Positions 33,427 to 43,566 of a stretch of DNA of 58,584 nucleotides are shown in pieces. Where the stretch lies: NCBI GenBank assembly GCA_001915545.1, contig MNQS01000010.1, positions 1 through 58,584 of the forward strand. The letters run 5' to 3'. This DNA comes from Bacteroides sp. 43_108. GTDB lineage: Bacteria; Bacteroidota; Bacteroidia; Bacteroidales; Bacteroidaceae. The position numbers were made by a program, and so were the translations under genes. Position 1 is the stretch's first letter, and each line of letters starts with the position of its first letter. Below the pieces are notes generated by a model. It was not told the DNA's origin and made no database searches. It worked only from the letters and a program-made list of their open reading frames with translations.

Positions 33427-36033
33427 ATGAATATCAATTTCAAGAAATACGTACCCGATATTATATGCATAATTTTCTTCGCTGTAATATCGCTTGTATA
33501 TTTCTATCCTGCAGATCTGGACGGAAGGCGCCTTGAACAGCATGACAACGGTGCGGGTGCAGGTCTCGGTGTAGAGATAGTTGATTATGCAAACAGGCAC
33601 GACGGTGCAACAACAAGATGGACCAACTCCGTATTTGGCGGTATGCCAACATATCAGATTGCTCCAAGCTACGATTCTTCAAGATTGCTTTCATCCGTAG
33701 GAAAGGTCTACCATCTGTTCCTGCCTGACTATGTTTACTACATATTCATAAGCATGCTCGGATTCTACATTCTCCTCAGAGCATTCGATTTCAAGCAATG
33801 GATGGCGGCATTGGGAGCTATCATTTGGGCATTCTCAAGCTACTTCTTCATCATTATTGCAGCAGGACACATCTGGAAAGTTCTTACTCTTGCGTTCATT
33901 CCACCTACAATAGCAGGTATGGTATTGTGCTACAAGGGTAAATATCTCAAGGGAGGAATAGTCACTGCCATATTCGCGGCTCTGCAGATTCTTTCCAACC
34001 ACGTGCAGATGACCTATTATTTCCTCTTCCCTATCCTATTCATGTTCATCGGCTATCTTATATCTGCAATCAGAGAAAAGCAGATGATGAGATTTGCAAA
34101 AGCAACCGGCACGCTCATAGTTGCAGCCGCACTGGCTGTATGCATGAACCTGTCTAATCTGTACCATACATACGAGTACAGCAAAGACTCAATGAGAGGA
34201 AAAAGCGAACTGGTCAAAGAAGGAAAGGAACACGACCAAACAGATTCCGGACTGGAAAAAAGCTACATCACACAGTGGAGCTACGGCATCGGAGAAACAT
34301 GGACACTGCTGATTCCAAACTTCAAAGGAGGTGCATCTGTACCTCTCAACCAGAGCAAGACAGCAATGGACAAGGCTACACCAATGTATGAACCTATCTA
34401 TGGAGCATTTACCCAGTATTGGGGCGAACAGCCGGGAACAAGCGGTCCGGTGTACGTAGGAGCATTCGTACTGACACTCTTTGTACTCAGCCTTTTCATT
34501 ATAAGCAACCGCAATCCGCTTAAATGGGCGCTCCTTGCTGCTACTGTATTGTCTATACTTCTGGCTTGGGGAAAGAACTTCATGCCGTTCACAGACTTCT
34601 TCATCGACAACATCCCGATGTACAACAAGTTCAGAACGGTATCGTCTATACTAGTCATCGCAGAATTCACCATACCTCTCCTTGCAATGCTCGCACTCAA
34701 AGAATTCGTTGAAAGAGTGCAGAACGACGAAAAGCGCAAGGAAGCTATGAAATATCTTCGTCTGAGCGCCATAATCACTGGTGGTATAGCACTGATTTTT
34801 GCTGTTGCACCATCTGTATTCACAGGAAGCTGCATATCTTCCAACGACACAAGGATGATGGAGCAGTACGTTCAGGCCGGCTATATTCCGCAGAACGAGA
34901 TGGGCAATATCTTGGCAAGCATGAGCGACATGCGCCTTGCAATGCTTCAGTCTGATGCATGGAGAAGTTTCATAATAATTGCCATCGGCACGCTCATCCT
35001 GGCATTCTTCTATTCAAGAAGCAAGACCCTGAAGCCAGCATACGCAGTATGCGCCATAATAGCACTGTGTCTCATCGACATGTGGAGCGTCAACAAGAGA
35101 TATCTCAATGACAACATGTTCGTATACCCTAGCGGACCTGTTGCAGTACAGAAAACTGAAGCCGACGAATACATACTCGAAAAGGACAAGGACAAGCTCG
35201 ACTACCGCGTACTCAACTACACAGTAAGTACCTTCAACGACAATACAACTTCGTTCTATCACAAGAGCATCGGTGGCTACCATGCGGCAAAACTCAGACG
35301 CTACCAGGAACTGATAGAAGAACATATCGGAAAGGAAATGCAGAACGTCTACACAGCCATGAGCATGGCAGGAATGGACACTGTCAAAATGATGTCTGAT
35401 CCGACTATCAAATATCCTATTTTCCGCTTTGAAGAAGTAAACTGCGACAGCCTCTTCCCTGTGATAAACATGCTCAACACAAGATGGTTCATCATGGGAG
35501 GCGGAAAGGACGGCAACACTAAACTTGCAGTATTCAATCCTTGTGCAAACGGAAATGCCTGGTTCGTAAACAACGTCAACTATGTAAACAATGCAAACGA
35601 GGAAATTGATGCTCTGCACAACATTAATCCGAAGCACACAGCCGTAGTCGATAAGACATTCAGCAGCGCACTCAACAATGTGAAAGACTGTCCATCAGAT
35701 TCAAACAGTACAGTCAAACTCACCAGCTACGATGCAGATGCCCTCAAATATGAGGTAAACTCAAAGAACGGAGGCGTTGTAGTATTCTCTGAAATATACT
35801 ACCCAGGCTGGAAAGCAACCATTGACGGAAAAGATGCCGAAATAGGACGCGCGAACTATGTTCTCCGTGCGATGTACGTACCTGCAGGCAAGCACACAAT
35901 AGAAATGACATTCTATCCTACAAGTGTAAGCACAACAGAAACTATCGCCTACATAGCCATGGCACTGTTGCTTATAGGAGTAGTTGCAGGATTCATCAAG
36001 AGTGCAAGAAAGAAAAAGGAAACAGCAGAATAA
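33427..36033 (+). CDS. YfhO-family multi-spanning membrane protein
   Basis: This 868-residue inner-membrane protein has about 12-14 hydrophobic segments spread over residues 10-560, then a long periplasmic-type domain (about 560-835) and a final helix with a basic tail (KSARKKKE). The TM-rich half with GGMPTYQ and the C-terminal YYPGWKATIDGK segment fit the YfhO family, linked to glycosylation of surface polymers in other bacteria. It starts 24 nt after ahcY, likely by gene order, not shared function. A bidirectional terminator follows. Confidence 0.8.
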   Translation: MNINFKKYVPDIICIIFFAVISLVYFYPADLDGRRLEQHDNGAGAGLGVEIVDYANRHDGATTRWTNSVFGGMPTYQIAPSYDSSRLLSSVGKVYHLFLPDYVYYIFISMLGFYILLRAFDFKQWMAALGAIIWAFSSYFFIIIAAGHIWKVLTLAFIPPTIAGMVLCYKGKYLKGGIVTAIFAALQILSNHVQMTYYFLFPILFMFIGYLISAIREKQMMRFAKATGTLIVAAALAVCMNLSNLYHTYEYSKDSMRGKSELVKEGKEHDQTDSGLEKSYITQWSYGIGETWTLLIPNFKGGASVPLNQSKTAMDKATPMYEPIYGAFTQYWGEQPGTSGPVYVGAFVLTLFVLSLFIISNRNPLKWALLAATVLSILLAWGKNFMPFTDFFIDNIPMYNKFRTVSSILVIAEFTIPLLAMLALKEFVERVQNDEKRKEAMKYLRLSAIITGGIALIFAVAPSVFTGSCISSNDTRMMEQYVQAGYIPQNEMGNILASMSDMRLAMLQSDAWRSFIIIAIGTLILAFFYSRSKTLKPAYAVCAIIALCLIDMWSVNKRYLNDNMFVYPSGPVAVQKTEADEYILEKDKDKLDYRVLNYTVSTFNDNTTSFYHKSIGGYHAAKLRRYQELIEEHIGKEMQNVYTAMSMAGMDTVKMMSDPTIKYPIFRFEEVNCDSLFPVINMLNTRWFIMGGGKDGNTKLAVFNPCANGNAWFVNNVNYVNNANEEIDALHNINPKHTAVVDKTFSSALNNVKDCPSDSNSTVKLTSYDADALKYEVNSKNGGVVVFSEIYYPGWKATIDGKDAEIGRANYVLRAMYVPAGKHTIEMTFYPTSVSTTETIAYIAMALLLIGVVAGFIKSARKKKETAE

Positions 36034-36050
36034 CGCATCTGCTTCCATAT

Positions 36051-36099
36051 AAAAATCGGGGCAATGAATGCTTGATTGCATTTCATTGCCCCGATTTTT
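36051..36099. terminator. Bidirectional terminator between YfhO and PH-domain genes
   Basis: AAAAATCGGGGCAATGAA (36051-36068) pairs with its complement ending at 36099; T-runs exist on both strands. Confidence 0.85.
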
Positions 36100-36127
36100 G
36101 TATCCTAATACGATAACGTATCTTATG

Positions 36128-36502
36128 CTACAGCAGATGGCGTGCCAGCATCTTCTGAAGCTGTTTTATGTCTATGCCTTTTCCGAAATTCTGTTCCAAC
36201 GGTTCCTCCAGTCCCCTAACCCATATTTTCATTTCGCAGTCGAGATCAAAAGTGCCGGAAGTTTCCACAGAAAAGTGTTCTATGGAACGATAAGGAATAG
36301 AATGATATTCACGCTTACGTCCTGTCACTCCCTGAGTATTCTGAATAATCAATCTCCTATCAGTGAAGACCCATTTGTCGCGGATGATCGAAAAGGCCTG
36401 CTCGATCTGTTCACCATCACAAAGCAGATCCGCATACTCTCGCTTGATAACCTCCGGATCTATGTCCGAAGCGTTTCCCATGATTGCATTAAGTATTCCC
36501 AT
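36128..36502 (-). CDS. Small bacterial PH-domain protein
   Basis: This 124-residue cytoplasmic protein is filled by a bacterial pleckstrin-homology-like domain (bPH_1/DUF1696 type), recognised from the WVFTDRRLIIQNTQG strand pair, the YHSIPYRSIEHFSVETSG block and a closing amphipathic helix. Such domains are thought to act in cell-envelope stress or as scaffolds; no catalytic activity is expected. It is a single gene ending at the shared terminator. Confidence 0.75.
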   Translation of the reverse strand: MGILNAIMGNASDIDPEVIKREYADLLCDGEQIEQAFSIIRDKWVFTDRRLIIQNTQGVTGRKREYHSIPYRSIEHFSVETSGTFDLDCEMKIWVRGLEEPLEQNFGKGIDIKQLQKMLARHLL

Positions 36503-36563
36503 AAATTCTTATAACAATATTAATAATCCGAGATAATTACACATCAACAACCAGTTAACCCGA

Positions 36564-37796
36564 TTAACCGAAAAAGATATAAGAAATAAAGATTGCAGCT
36601 ATGATACCCGCCAGGTCTGCCAACAAACCGCAAGGCACTGCATGTCTAGTATTACGTATGCCGACACTGCCGAAATACACAGCCAATATATAGAACGTCG
36701 TATCAGTAGAACCTTGGAACACACAGCTCAAACGTCCGGCAAACGAGTCAGGTCCATAAGCCGACATGGCATCGACCATCAAACCGCGAGCTCCGCTGCC
36801 GCTAAGAGGTTTCATTATGGCCACAGGAAGAGCTCCTACAAAATCCGTATCGCAACCGAAAAGCGACACCACCCATGCAATACCTCTCATAAGCATATCC
36901 ATACATCCAGAAGCACGGAACACGCCTATTGCGACCAATATGGCAACCAGATAAGGAATTATTTTTACAGCTGTCGAAAAGCCGTCCTTTGCACCGTCCA
37001 CGAAAGCATCGTATACATTGATTTTCTTCCTGAGACCTGCCAGAACGAACGATATTATTATGCAGAAAAGAATTATGCTTGCAACAGACGAACTGACCAC
37101 ATTCATAGTATCTTTGTCCATACGGCTGAATAGCCAAACTATAGAAGCAGCAAACAGACACATACCTCCAAGCACAGCCACAAGTACAGGATTGAAAAGG
37201 TTGATTTTCTGGTAAAGGCTGACTACAATAATTCCAGCCAACGTAGATACAAACGTTGCAATAAGTATAGGCAGGAAAACATCTGTAGGCTGCGCCGCGC
37301 CCATCTGTGTCCTATACACCATTATGCTTACGGGGATAATCGTAAGTCCGGAAGTATTGAGAACAAGAAACATAATCATCGGATTCGAAGCCGTGTCCTT
37401 ACGCGGATTTATTTCCTGAAGTCCCTCCATAGCCTTCAGTCCCAACGGCGTCGCCGCATTGTCAAGCCCGAGCATATTCGCAGCTATATTCATAAATATC
37501 GAGCCGGTAACCGGATGTCCTTTAGGTATGTCAGGGAAAAGGCGATAAAAAACAGGACTGAGCACACGGGCCATAACATTTACCACTCCACTTCGCTCAC
37601 CAATCTTCATTATTCCCATCCACAGAGCCAGCACACCAGTCAGTCCCAATGATATTTCAAAAGCATTCTTGGAACTTGAGAATGTTGAATCTATTATATC
37701 ACTGAAAACTTCCGTATTGCCGAAAAATATCATCTGCGCCAAAGCAAAAACAAAGGCAAGCAGAAAGAAAGCTATCCAAATATAATTCAGTACCAT
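36564..37796 (-). CDS. Fused SpmA-SpmB nucleoside-recognition membrane protein
   Basis: This 410-residue protein carries two Gate (nucleoside-recognition) domains in one chain, the SpmA-like half (about 1-200, with NMLGLDNAATPLGLKAM) and the SpmB-like half (about 215-405, with SGARGLMVDAM and STDTTFYILAVYFG). In spore-formers these are separate spore-maturation proteins; in non-spore-forming Bacteroidota the fused form is common and its role is unknown, possibly transport. Many membrane segments are present. It is upstream of no clear partner on the same strand, except the membrane protein at 37872. Confidence 0.85.
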   Translation of the reverse strand: MVLNYIWIAFFLLAFVFALAQMIFFGNTEVFSDIIDSTFSSSKNAFEISLGLTGVLALWMGIMKIGERSGVVNVMARVLSPVFYRLFPDIPKGHPVTGSIFMNIAANMLGLDNAATPLGLKAMEGLQEINPRKDTASNPMIMFLVLNTSGLTIIPVSIMVYRTQMGAAQPTDVFLPILIATFVSTLAGIIVVSLYQKINLFNPVLVAVLGGMCLFAASIVWLFSRMDKDTMNVVSSSVASIILFCIIISFVLAGLRKKINVYDAFVDGAKDGFSTAVKIIPYLVAILVAIGVFRASGCMDMLMRGIAWVVSLFGCDTDFVGALPVAIMKPLSGSGARGLMVDAMSAYGPDSFAGRLSCVFQGSTDTTFYILAVYFGSVGIRNTRHAVPCGLLADLAGIIAAIFISYIFFG

Positions 37797-37871
37797 ATCA
37801 TTAGTTAATATTATCTACATCATAAAACGGCCGTTTCCTATACGCATTTATCGTACAAGGAAACAACACCG

Positions 37872-38561
37872 TCAATCCTTTCGCCGCGCGGCAACTGCAA
37901 GGATAAGCCCAAGCACAACACCCAGCAAAGCGGCAAAGATCACACGCATATCCTCTGGCAAAAGAAATGTCACCGTGTGCGCAGGAAACCAGAATAGCGG
38001 AATGGTCTTCTTGAAGACAAATCCCCACTGCACCTTCCAGTTGATATTCTGCAAAATCTCTCCCATCGGTATCGGAGAGAAAAGCCCTCGCATAGTACCT
38101 CCTGTAGCCAATATATGCGTATCCGTAATCTTATGCAACGTCATAAATACAGGTGCAAAGATACTGTTCATTGCCACAGATACAGCAAAAGCCAACACCA
38201 CCTTGCCGACAGAAATATTTCCAGACATGATGCCGGCCGGATTTTCAACACCCAGATAACCAGCAAAAGCAGGAATGCCAGTTGAGAAAATCACAAAAGC
38301 CATATTTATCGCCATTCCGAATATGCCCCACACAAAAGCGCGCGGCATTACACCGAACCCCTTGCGATAATATGAGCCGGAACTGATGCGAAGCCCTAAA
38401 AGTTCGCCCAATGTCGACAACACTGCAAATTTAAAGAAACTTGCCAACATTCCATGAGAAGAATTGAACTCCCGATAAGCGCCATAAAGTTCGTCCGAAA
38501 CGAAAAACGGCACAAAAAGGACCAATGTTACACATAAAAATAGCAGGTCACCTTTTTTCAT
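37872..38561 (-). CDS. Conserved membrane protein of unknown function (Mpv17-like?)
   Basis: This 229-residue protein has about four to six hydrophobic segments and a basic C-terminus (AVAARRKD). It shows AFVWGIFGMAINMAF and a later NWKVQWGFVFKKTIPLFWFPAHT block that faintly recalls the Mpv17/PMP22 family, but this is a weak similarity seen by eye. It precedes the SpmA-SpmB gene on the same strand with a gap of 75 bp, so they may be cotranscribed. Function is not known. Confidence 0.65.
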   Translation of the reverse strand: MKKGDLLFLCVTLVLFVPFFVSDELYGAYREFNSSHGMLASFFKFAVLSTLGELLGLRISSGSYYRKGFGVMPRAFVWGIFGMAINMAFVIFSTGIPAFAGYLGVENPAGIMSGNISVGKVVLAFAVSVAMNSIFAPVFMTLHKITDTHILATGGTMRGLFSPIPMGEILQNINWKVQWGFVFKKTIPLFWFPAHTVTFLLPEDMRVIFAALLGVVLGLILAVAARRKD

Positions 38562-38829
38562 CCGAATATTTGTTTATGGTTAAACATACATTATCGACAT
38601 GCTGTAGCCCATTCCTCCGACCAAACACATACACCTGAAATACAATATACGCAGGCATACGTTCAATACAGAAACAGCATAAAAGCATGCAGGCGTAAAG
38701 TTATGAAAAGTTTACATATTCATAAACGAATAAGCACAATGTTTGAAAAAATGATACATTTTCTATTCTTTTAGTTACATTTTTCATATTTCGAAACAAT
38801 ATATGTCTTTAAAAGTGCATTAAAAAACA

Positions 38830-38837
38830 TATATTTG
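38830..38837 (+). promoter_or_regulatory. -7 box (TATATTTG) beside a start codon
   Basis: Perfect TAnnTTTG match ending 5 nt before the ATG at 38843. Transcription would start at or next to the ATG, so the mRNA may be leaderless. Confidence 0.5.
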
Positions 38838-38842
38838 CATAC

Positions 38843-39229
38843 ATGAACAAACGTACAGCCATAGCGATATTTTCATTTGCGCTTGCAGTCATAGTCTGCG
38901 CAATCTACTTTTGCGCAGATTCCAGAAGCACGCAAATCCAGACATCCCAATCATCCTGTACATCAAACAAGTCAAATCCAAACAGCAAAAGACACAGAAA
39001 AATTCGATTTGACGAAGATGATTTCAACAAAGAAGCCACTTTGCATCTTTCCGACAGACACACAAAGCTTTTCAAAAAAGACGAAGAACATGGTGGCCAG
39101 GCACATATTTCTACATGCGGTCCATTCCTAAAAGCATTTATCAATTATAAAGCTATAGAGATAAAAGCCACGACCAAGAGCTGTGCAAAAAGTCCGATAT
39201 TCATTCTATTTCTGAAGATACTCATTTGA
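38843..39229 (+). CDS. Hypothetical single-TM protein, possibly leaderless
   Basis: This 128-residue frame begins with a hydrophobic helix (IAIFSFALAVIVCAIYF), then a Ser/Asn-rich linker, a basic patch (KRHRKIRF), an acidic patch and a hydrophobic end (SPIFILFLKILI). It has several Cys residues. No family is recognised. The perfect -7 box next to its ATG and its length support it, but codon use is not strongly biased. It may be a membrane-tethered small protein or, less likely, a chance frame. Confidence 0.45.
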   Translation: MNKRTAIAIFSFALAVIVCAIYFCADSRSTQIQTSQSSCTSNKSNPNSKRHRKIRFDEDDFNKEATLHLSDRHTKLFKKDEEHGGQAHISTCGPFLKAFINYKAIEIKATTKSCAKSPIFILFLKILI

Positions 39230-39334
39230 CAGAATCGTGAAATGCACGGCGTGCTTATGTATACAGCATAAACATGTCTCCGCTAAATGCTTTTATAAAA
39301 AGAACTATTGAACAACCAATATTATCAGAACAAA

Positions 39335-41200
39335 ATGCTGACAACTATAATAATACTCATAATATCGGCCATTCTGTTTGTCAACGGTAAAATCCGTTCC
39401 GACATCGTGGCCCTTTGCGCACTCATTGCGCTTACGGTATCGGGAATACTGACGCCCGAAGAAGCCCTTTCAGGCTTTTCAAATTCCACAGTAGTAATGA
39501 TGACAGGACTGTTCGTTGTCGGAGGAGCAATCTTCCAGACCGGTCTGGCCAAAATGATAAGTTCTCGCATTCTGAAGCTTGCAGGCGACAGCGAAACCAA
39601 GCTTTTTCTCCTCGTGATGCTCGTCACATCGGCCATAGGCGCATTTGTGAGCAACACCGGAACCGTTGCCCTCATGCTTCCGATTGTTGTTAGCCTTGCC
39701 GCCGGAGCAAACATGTCGTCAAGACGTATGCTCATGCCTATGGCTTTCGCCAGCAGTATGGGAGGAATGATGACGCTCATCGGAACACCGCCCAACCTCA
39801 TCATTCAGGACTCGATAATATCAGCAGGTCTCGAACCTCTGAAGTTCTTCTCATTCCTTCCTGCCGGAATCATCTGCGTTGCTGCAGGAACACTTATACT
39901 GATGCCGCTTAGCAAATGGTTCCTTTCGAAGGATAAAGACAAGAAAGACAGGAAGAGCACAAGCACCAACAAAAGCATGTCGCAGCTTGTGAAGGAATAC
40001 GGCATTGCCGACAATCTTTTCCGACTTCAGGCCACAGCGTCATCAAAACTGACAGGACATACTGTAGCCGAATTCGACATAAACCGCAAATACGGCCTCA
40101 ACATTCTGGAGATTAGACGAGGAAACGCCTCCAAGAACAGATTTTTCAAAACAATAACACAGAAGACTGCATCGCCTGAAACGCGTCTCGAGGCCGGTGA
40201 TATAATATATGCAACCGGAGACTTCAGCGGAATTGAACAGATAGCAAAAGATCTGAATCTTGAGGTACTCGACGGCCATACAACGGAAATGACCAACAAC
40301 AAACAGAACAAGTTGGATTTCTATGACATCGGAATTGCAGAGATTGTGCTCATGCCGACTTCCGACCTGCTCCACCGCACTATTAAAGAGACTGATCTCA
40401 GAAACAAATTCAATGTCAACGTGCTTGGAATACAGCGCAAACAGGAATACATCCTTGAAAACCTGGGCAACCAGCGCATCAGCGGAGGCGACAAACTGCT
40501 TGTACAGGGCACATGGGAGAACATTGCCCGACTTGAACACGAAAGAAACGACTGGGTCATCCTCGGACAACCCCTCGCCGAAGCGGCAAAAGTGACAATC
40601 GACTATAAAGCCCCAGTTGCAGCAACCATAATGATATTGATGATAGCGGCCATGGTCTTCGACTTCATACCGGTTGCACCGGTGACAGCCGTACTCACAG
40701 CCGCAGTCCTTATGGTTCTCACGAAATGTTTCCGCAACGTCGAAATGGCCTACAAGACCATAAACATGGAAAGCATCGTGCTCATAGCGGCCATGCTTCC
40801 GATGTCGCAGGCACTCGAAAAGACAGGAACATCCGAGCTTATATCCAACTCGCTCGCAACAGGATTAGGCATATATGGTCCGACAGTACTCATGGCAGGC
40901 ATATACTTCACCACATCGCTTATGACAATGTTCATCAGCAACACGGCGACAGCTGTACTCATGGCACCGATAGCCATGCACAGTGCCATGCAGATAGACT
41001 GCAGTCCGGTTCCATACCTCTTTGCTGTTACGTTCGGAGCCAGCATGTGCTTCGCATCACCGTTCTCCACACCGCCAAATGCACTTGTGATGACAGCCGG
41101 ACAATACACGTTCATGGAATACATAAAAGTAGGACTTCCTCTGCAGATAATAATAGGAATACTGATGATATTCATTCTGCCGCTGATATTCCCGTTCTAA
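39335..41200 (+). CDS. SLC13-family transporter with two TrkA-C domains
   Basis: This 621-residue ion-coupled transporter probably carries dicarboxylates, citrate or sulfate. Membrane segments fill about 1-200 and 405-620, including SNTGTVALMLPI and SNTATAVLMAPI, the SNT signature found in each half of this family, and GGMMTLIGTPPNLI. Between them lie two RCK_C/TrkA-C regulatory domains (about 215-300 and 310-390), each with the GDIIYATG- or GDKLLVQG-type turn. The ATG at 39335 is preferred over a TTG 27 nt upstream. A bidirectional terminator separates it from the CE1 gene. Confidence 0.88.
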   Translation: MLTTIIILIISAILFVNGKIRSDIVALCALIALTVSGILTPEEALSGFSNSTVVMMTGLFVVGGAIFQTGLAKMISSRILKLAGDSETKLFLLVMLVTSAIGAFVSNTGTVALMLPIVVSLAAGANMSSRRMLMPMAFASSMGGMMTLIGTPPNLIIQDSIISAGLEPLKFFSFLPAGIICVAAGTLILMPLSKWFLSKDKDKKDRKSTSTNKSMSQLVKEYGIADNLFRLQATASSKLTGHTVAEFDINRKYGLNILEIRRGNASKNRFFKTITQKTASPETRLEAGDIIYATGDFSGIEQIAKDLNLEVLDGHTTEMTNNKQNKLDFYDIGIAEIVLMPTSDLLHRTIKETDLRNKFNVNVLGIQRKQEYILENLGNQRISGGDKLLVQGTWENIARLEHERNDWVILGQPLAEAAKVTIDYKAPVAATIMILMIAAMVFDFIPVAPVTAVLTAAVLMVLTKCFRNVEMAYKTINMESIVLIAAMLPMSQALEKTGTSELISNSLATGLGIYGPTVLMAGIYFTTSLMTMFISNTATAVLMAPIAMHSAMQIDCSPVPYLFAVTFGASMCFASPFSTPPNALVMTAGQYTFMEYIKVGLPLQIIIGILMIFILPLIFPF

Positions 41201-41223
41201 AGAATGACAGACTATACAAGCCG

Positions 41224-41268
41224 AAAAAAATGCGGCAGGTGAAAAAAAATCACCTTGCCGCATTTTTT
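41224..41268. terminator. Bidirectional terminator between SLC13 and CE1 genes
   Basis: AAAAAATGCGGCAGGTGA pairs with TCACCTTGCCGCATTTTTT with one bulge; T-runs exist on both strands. Confidence 0.8.
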
Positions 41269-42164
41269 ATAAACAATCTCGACACGAACGGGAGACAAGT
41301 ATAAAGCGCCGAATGCCAGTATTCATAGTCATGCCCGCCGTCGCGCACCCTCAACTCGCAGTGTATTCCGGCTTTCCGCATTGCCTGAAAAAACTCAATA
41401 TTTCGGTCGAACAGAAAATCATCGTCACCGCAATCCACAAACCATGCAACAGTTCTGAGACTGTCCTTACGCAAGTTGTCAGCCTCCTCGACATATCTGG
41501 TACAGCTGTGTTCGATGACCGAACGTGTCAATATACCCATTTTGTCAGTCAACGAAACGTTCGACATGTCGTATGCAGGAATAGACATCAATGCACTCAT
41601 TGCATATACGCCGCAGAACATATTGCTGTGCCTCTGCCCGTAGCTGGTTGCACCGCCTCCGCCCATAGACAAACCTGCAACTGCGCGTTTGCCCTTACTT
41701 CCGCCGGCACGATAAAGTTTCTCAATATACGGAACAAACTCCTCAAAGAAGAAACTCTCATATTTCCATCCCGGCATATCGAAATAGCCATTCTGTACCA
41801 CATGCGGATCGCCTCCTCCAGCATCAGGCGTAACGATGACCATTTCATCAGCTTCGCCACTGGCAACCAAACGATTCATTACCTCCGAAACATGTCCTCG
41901 ATTGACCCACACAGCATTGTTTTCCCACATACCGTGGAGCAGATAAAGTATTGGATAATGCTTCGATTTATCAGCATCGAAACTGCCCGGCAGCACCACT
42001 GTGTAAGCTCTAGGCGCATTAAGAATCTTGCTGTATATGGTATCGGTAACAACTTTACTACCTCTGTTCTGGGCCTGCACCTGTACGGCACACACCAAAA
42101 CAAATGCAACGGCAACTGCCACCTTTTTCGACAGGAACCGGAATCTATCAAAAAAACATTTCAT
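41250..42164 (-). CDS. Exported CE1-type carbohydrate esterase (feruloyl/acetyl-xylan)
   Basis: This 304-residue secreted alpha/beta hydrolase has a signal peptide (about 1-31, ending VQAQ). HGMWENNAVW precedes the nucleophile elbow GLSMGGGG near 166 (Ser in G-x-S-x-G), DCGDDDF gives the likely acid, and GGHDYEYW the catalytic His. It belongs to the esterase-D/CE1 group that removes ferulate or acetate from xylan. It lies 49 nt downstream of a GH10 xylanase on the same strand, which supports a xylan role. The short stem at its end is shared with the terminator. Confidence 0.85.
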   Translation of the reverse strand: MKCFFDRFRFLSKKVAVAVAFVLVCAVQVQAQNRGSKVVTDTIYSKILNAPRAYTVVLPGSFDADKSKHYPILYLLHGMWENNAVWVNRGHVSEVMNRLVASGEADEMVIVTPDAGGGDPHVVQNGYFDMPGWKYESFFFEEFVPYIEKLYRAGGSKGKRAVAGLSMGGGGATSYGQRHSNMFCGVYAMSALMSIPAYDMSNVSLTDKMGILTRSVIEHSCTRYVEEADNLRKDSLRTVAWFVDCGDDDFLFDRNIEFFQAMRKAGIHCELRVRDGGHDYEYWHSALYTCLPFVSRLFIKNAAR

Positions 42165-42213
42165 ATTTTATATTAGGATTAGTATAATAAACACCCAAGT
42201 ATACACATACAGT

Positions 42214-43323
42214 TTACTTTCCACCTTTCTTGCCCATTTCCATCAGACGTGCCACAAACGGCTTCTGCTTACCGTCACGCGAAAAAAGCAGAGGATAGTC
42301 TGTGCGTCCGCGCACTGGCCAGTCGTTCTTCCATGAATTACCGTCTGTAAGTCCCCAGAAAGTCACACGACTGACAACATCGCTGTGTCTAAGGTATATA
42401 TCGAACAGTCTCTCATAGAAATCAGCCTGACGCTCTGCAACATCCTTCGGTAATCCATCACGATACGGATCTGTTTCCTTGTCGTACCGACCGTTGACGC
42501 CAAGGTCGGCACCTGCATTCGGCGTCCTCCACGGAAGCACTGTTACATCGAGCTCGGTTGCCATAACCTTCACACCGGCATCGGCAAAAGCCTTCAGGCT
42601 GGCCTCATACTCCTTAAGGTCGGATCCGAGAGACAGATGCGACTGCATTCCAACAGCGTCAATTCTGCATCCGTTCTTTCGCAGTCTGCCAATCAGTTCG
42701 ACAACAGCCTTTCTCTTGCCTGGGCGATCCATGCTGTAATCATTATAATAAAGTTCTGCATCAGGATCAGCTTCATGTGCAAACTTGAAAGCCAATTCTA
42801 TAAAATCCGGGCCTATTATTTCCAACCATTTCGAACGACGAAGCTCGCCGTTGTCTTCAATGGCCTCATTGACTACATCCCATCCAAGGATACGGCCCTT
42901 GAAATGGCCCACAACCGTATATATGTAAGTTCTCATTCTTTTAATAAGTTCTTCCCTGTCAACGTAATTGCCGTCCTTGTCCTTGAAAAACCATTCAGGC
43001 GTCTGCTGGTGCCACACCAGACAGTGGCCAGTGACAGTCAGGCCGTTGGCTTCGGCAAGATCAACAATCTTGTCGGCATCGCTGAAATCAAACACTCCTG
43101 GGCGTTTCTGCAGAGCCTCGCATTTCATGCAATTCTCTGCAACAACTGCATTGAACTGACTGCATATCAGTTCCTTGCTTTTCCCCTCAAGCTGATGAGG
43201 ACTGACGGCTGTACCGATAAGAAATCTATCTGCAAAAGCGTTCTTCAACGCTCCGCTGGAAACCTGCGCCACCGAAAGCAGTGAACAAACGAATGAAAAT
43301 ATGAACAGAAATACGTTTTTCAT
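42214..43323 (-). CDS. Exported GH10 endo-1,4-beta-xylanase
   Basis: This 369-residue secreted enzyme cuts xylan chains. Signal peptide about 1-19. The GH10 barrel shows CLVWHQQTPEWFF, WDVVNEAIED with acid/base Glu near 149, GMQSHL, TELDVT with nucleophile Glu near 255, and FWGLTDGNSW. No extra carbohydrate-binding domain is present, so it is a compact single-domain xylanase. It is cotranscribed with the CE1 esterase downstream, a common pair for decorated xylan. Confidence 0.94.
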   Translation of the reverse strand: MKNVFLFIFSFVCSLLSVAQVSSGALKNAFADRFLIGTAVSPHQLEGKSKELICSQFNAVVAENCMKCEALQKRPGVFDFSDADKIVDLAEANGLTVTGHCLVWHQQTPEWFFKDKDGNYVDREELIKRMRTYIYTVVGHFKGRILGWDVVNEAIEDNGELRRSKWLEIIGPDFIELAFKFAHEADPDAELYYNDYSMDRPGKRKAVVELIGRLRKNGCRIDAVGMQSHLSLGSDLKEYEASLKAFADAGVKVMATELDVTVLPWRTPNAGADLGVNGRYDKETDPYRDGLPKDVAERQADFYERLFDIYLRHSDVVSRVTFWGLTDGNSWKNDWPVRGRTDYPLLFSRDGKQKPFVARLMEMGKKGGK

Positions 43324-43511
43324 GTTAAAACAGATTTAAGATTACAAACTTGATGCGCAATTTAACGAAAATCCGCCACATGCGATGCCACACATAAAAG
43401 AAAAATACCAACTTGCATTATCCGCGCCATCCGAAGTATGGCATATTGCCACAAATAACAACAATATGCAAACTAAAGGACACATTTTAAATGTTTTTCT
43501 GCCAAAACCAT

Positions 43512-43519
43512 TATATTTG
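43512..43519 (+). promoter_or_regulatory. -7 box (TATATTTG) of ddh
   Basis: Perfect TAnnTTTG match, 47 nt before the ddh start; excludes the earlier in-frame start at 43528. Confidence 0.6.
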
Positions 43520-43566
43520 CATAGATATTGAGACATTTTATTATTTATACCCAAAATAAGAAGATT

